This document shows positions 47,684-64,000 of a DNA stretch of 64,000 nucleotides, piece by piece. The stretch is from Manduca sexta (taxonomy: Eukaryota > Arthropoda > Insecta > Lepidoptera > Sphingidae). The notes beneath the pieces were generated by a model. It did not search any database, was not told the DNA's origin, and saw nothing but the letters and a program-made list of their open reading frames with translations. The stretch's first letter is position 1. Every line of letters begins with the position of its first letter. The stretch spans positions 8,793,170-8,857,169 of the forward strand of contig NC_051137.1 in assembly GCF_014839805.1 (NCBI RefSeq), given 5' to 3'. The translations under genes were made by a program, and so were the position numbers.

Positions 47684-49058
47684 CTAGCTTTTGCCCGCGG
47701 CTCCGCCCGCGTTATAAAGTTTTTCAGGCTAAAGTTTTCCGTTATAAAAGTAGTAGTTTCCCGGGAGCCTATGTTCTTCCCAGGGTCTCAAACTGTCTCC
47801 ATACCAAATTTCATCTTAATACGTTGGGTAGTTTTTGAGTTTAACACGTTCAGACAGACAGATGCAGCGGGGGACTTTTGTGTTATAATATATTTTTAGA
47901 ACTTTTAAAGTGGAACAATCCCGTCATACATCATTGTTGCATAACTTTAACCGTTTACGCAGCGCAGGCAACGGAAGCTCTCAAAACTTATAATTTTCCC
48001 CGTTTTTGCAACATGTTTCATTACTGCTCCGCTCCTATTGGTCATAGCGTGATGATATATAGCCTATAACACTCCAGGCACAAAGAGCTATCCAACACAA
48101 AGAGATTTTTTCAGTTCAAACCGGTAGTTCCTGAGATTAGCCATTACTGCTCCGCTCCTATTGGTCATAGCGTGATGATATATAGCTTATAGCGGTCCAC
48201 AAATAAAGGGTTATCCAACACAAAACGAATTTTTCAGTTGAAACCGGTAGTTCTTGAGATTAGCCATTACTGCTCCGCTACTATTGGTCATAGCGTGATG
48301 ATATATGACTTTGAGCACTCCACAAACAAAGGACTATTCAACCCAAAAAGATTTTTTCAGTTCGAATCGGTAGTTCCTGAGATTAGCCATTACTGCCCCG
48401 CTCCTATTGAATATAGCGTGATGATATATAGCCTATAGCACTCCACGAACAAAGGGCTATCCAACGCAAAAAGAATTTTTCAGTTTGGACCGGTAGTTCC
48501 TGAGATTAGCCATTACTGCCCCGCTCCTATTGGGTATAGCGTGATGATATATAGCCTATAGCACTCCACGAACAAAGGGCTATCAAACGCAAAAATAATT
48601 TTTCAGTTTGGACCGGTATTTCCTGAGATTAGCCATTACTGCTCCGCTCCTATTGGGTATAGCGTGATGATATATAGCCTATAGCACTCCACGAACAAAG
48701 GGCTATCCAACGCAAAAAGAATTTTTCGATTTGGACCGGTAGTTCCTGAGATTAGCCATTACTGTTCCGCTCCTATTGGGTATAGCGTGATGATATATAG
48801 CCTATAGCATTTCACGAACAAAGGGCTATCCAACGCAAAAAGAATTTTTCAGTTTGGACCGGTATTTCCTGAGATTAGCCATTACTGCTCCGCTCCTATT
48901 GGGTATAGCGTGATGATATATAGCCTATAGCACTCCACGAACAAAGGGCTATCTAACGCAAAAATATTTTTTCAGTTTGGACCGGTAGTTCCTGAGATTA
49001 GCGCGTTCAAACAAACAAACAAACAAACAAACTCTTCAGCTTTATATAATAGTATAGA
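47684..49058 (-). mobile_element. Helitron H, 8 satellite units
   Basis: Printed start A|CTAGCTTTTGCCCGCGGCTC, end AATAGTATAGA|T. Intact 3' hairpin CGCGGGCGGAGCCGCG. Satellite monomers begin near 48018, 48144, 48266, 48390, 48511, 48633, 48756 and 48879, with ~122-bp spacing. It is the longest uninterrupted member in the window (1375 bp) and lies between two divergently transcribed genes. Confidence 0.9.
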
Positions 49059-49076
49059 TTGCCAATATTTTTTTAC

Positions 49077-49206
49077 TATGATATAGGAGGCAAACGAGCA
49101 TACGATGCACCTGAAGATAAGTAATCACCGCCACCCATGAACATTTGTAATAGAAAGGGGCATAGAGGTGTGTTGTCGGCCTTTTAGGTGGGAATAAGCT
49201 TTGTTT
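49077..49206. repeat. Degraded interspersed repeat
   Basis: The phrase AGGCAAACGAGCATACGATG, followed by ACCTGAAGATAAGTAATCAC, CGCCACCCATGAACAT and GTTGTCGGCCTTTTAGGTGG, has the look of a short interspersed repeat I associate with lepidopteran genomes. No second copy is in the window to fix its ends. Confidence 0.4.
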
Positions 49207-50009
49207 ACGGTTGACAGGTCGTATCTGCCCTTAAATGCTATAAAAAATAAATACTTTCATTCTTTTACATTGTGTTGATTATTGGGCTAACGTATATTAA
49301 TTAGCTTTGCTATTGGGTGGAATATTCATAAAAATACTATTTCGAATTAATGTTGATTGGCGTCTAGTAGTAGAACATAGGTACCTAACTTGTAATACGT
49401 GTATCTAATACTGAAGTCGTAATATTAATTTTATATTGTAAATAGCTGTATTTATAATCTTTTTATGAAAATTATAATATTTTCTAAATTAAAATTCATA
49501 TATAATAATCCGCTAGTTGCAACGTAGTATTGTCAGAATGGGACTACGACCGTTGGAATAGTGGTGCGCAGTAAAATTACCTCATGCCGCACTCGCACGA
49601 AGGAAGTCACGACACTATATTGCCAGTACGGAGCTATCCAGTGAGAAATAAAAAAAAATGCCAGAATGTCTCACTCGTACCGAGGCACCGTATTTCAAAG
49701 TGCGACCTAGTATCAAAACCTGTTGCATAAATACGTCCATTCCTACGCACTATCATGATCTGTCAGTTATCACTTGTCATACTGAAGCTGAACTTGAAGT
49801 GAAAATCAATACAAAGTGAATCAATATCAACCATTTAGAAATCTGATTCTTCGTCTCGTTTTAAAAAGAATGATAACTCATAAACACAAATACTACATTG
49901 AAAATCGTGGTAGCTTGCTTATATATATATAAGTACATAAGCAAATAAAGATCTTTCTTATTTATCAAGTAACAAATTTCCATCAAAAATTATTTTTAAA
50001 AGGATAAAA

Positions 50010-64000
<13,991 letters not shown>

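Larger units (their letters stand above)
46654..50009. other. Head-to-head intergenic region of WDR35 and NALCN
   Basis: 3.4 kb between the two start codons. It contains Helitron H (47684-49058) and a degraded repeat (49077-49206). A sequence AAACAAAG|GTGAGTAAA at 47420-47436 has a good donor and could end a non-coding first exon of NALCN, but nothing else in the sequence supports that. No core promoter was identified. Confidence 0.4.

Overview
The window is nuclear DNA of an insect, very probably a lepidopteran (moth or butterfly). The protein-coding content is plainly arthropod. Introns and intergenic DNA are AT-rich and crowded with Helitrons that begin TC and end CTAG, and with tRNA-headed SINEs, both of which I associate with Lepidoptera. 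I cannot name the species. All genes are split by GT-AG introns, with one GC-AG exception. Every exon junction listed below was checked by hand for reading phase.

Layout. (1) 1-12192, plus: the 3' part of a type IV collagen gene, with the end of the Gly-X-Y region, a full 12-cysteine NC1 domain and an unusual basic C-terminal tail. (2) 12193-15682: intergenic, with one Helitron. (3) 15683-18196, minus: PITHD1, 4 exons, 205 aa. (4) 19066-22156, plus: a selenoprotein T homologue in which cysteine replaces selenocysteine, 3 exons, 203 aa. It is divergent from PITHD1 across 869 bp. (5) 24015-46653, minus: WDR35/IFT121, a subunit of the intraflagellar transport A complex, 22 exons, 1038 aa. Its introns hold nested Helitrons, SINEs, MITEs and a rearranged Ty3/gypsy-type LTR element at 35074-40440. 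(6) 50010-64000, plus: narrow abdomen/NALCN, the sodium leak channel, 30 exons giving 1578 residues before the window edge cuts it. WDR35 and NALCN are head to head, with a 1.4 kb Helitron between them.

The genes do not form a pathway. They serve the basement membrane (collagen IV), the ER (SelT), the cytosol (PITHD1), the cilium (WDR35) and neuronal excitability (NALCN). What stands out is the mobile-element archaeology. One Helitron family carries an internal array of a ~123 bp satellite that varies from 1 to 8 copies. Three of its members are nested inside one another at A/T sites. A SINE is split by a hAT-like MITE, another SINE by a LINE tail, and a Helitron by a TA-flanked MITE. The LTR element has identical 127-bp LTRs but contains a 1.1 kb inverted duplication of its gag-protease-RT segment. 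I found no clearly new functional system; the best leads are in the findings.
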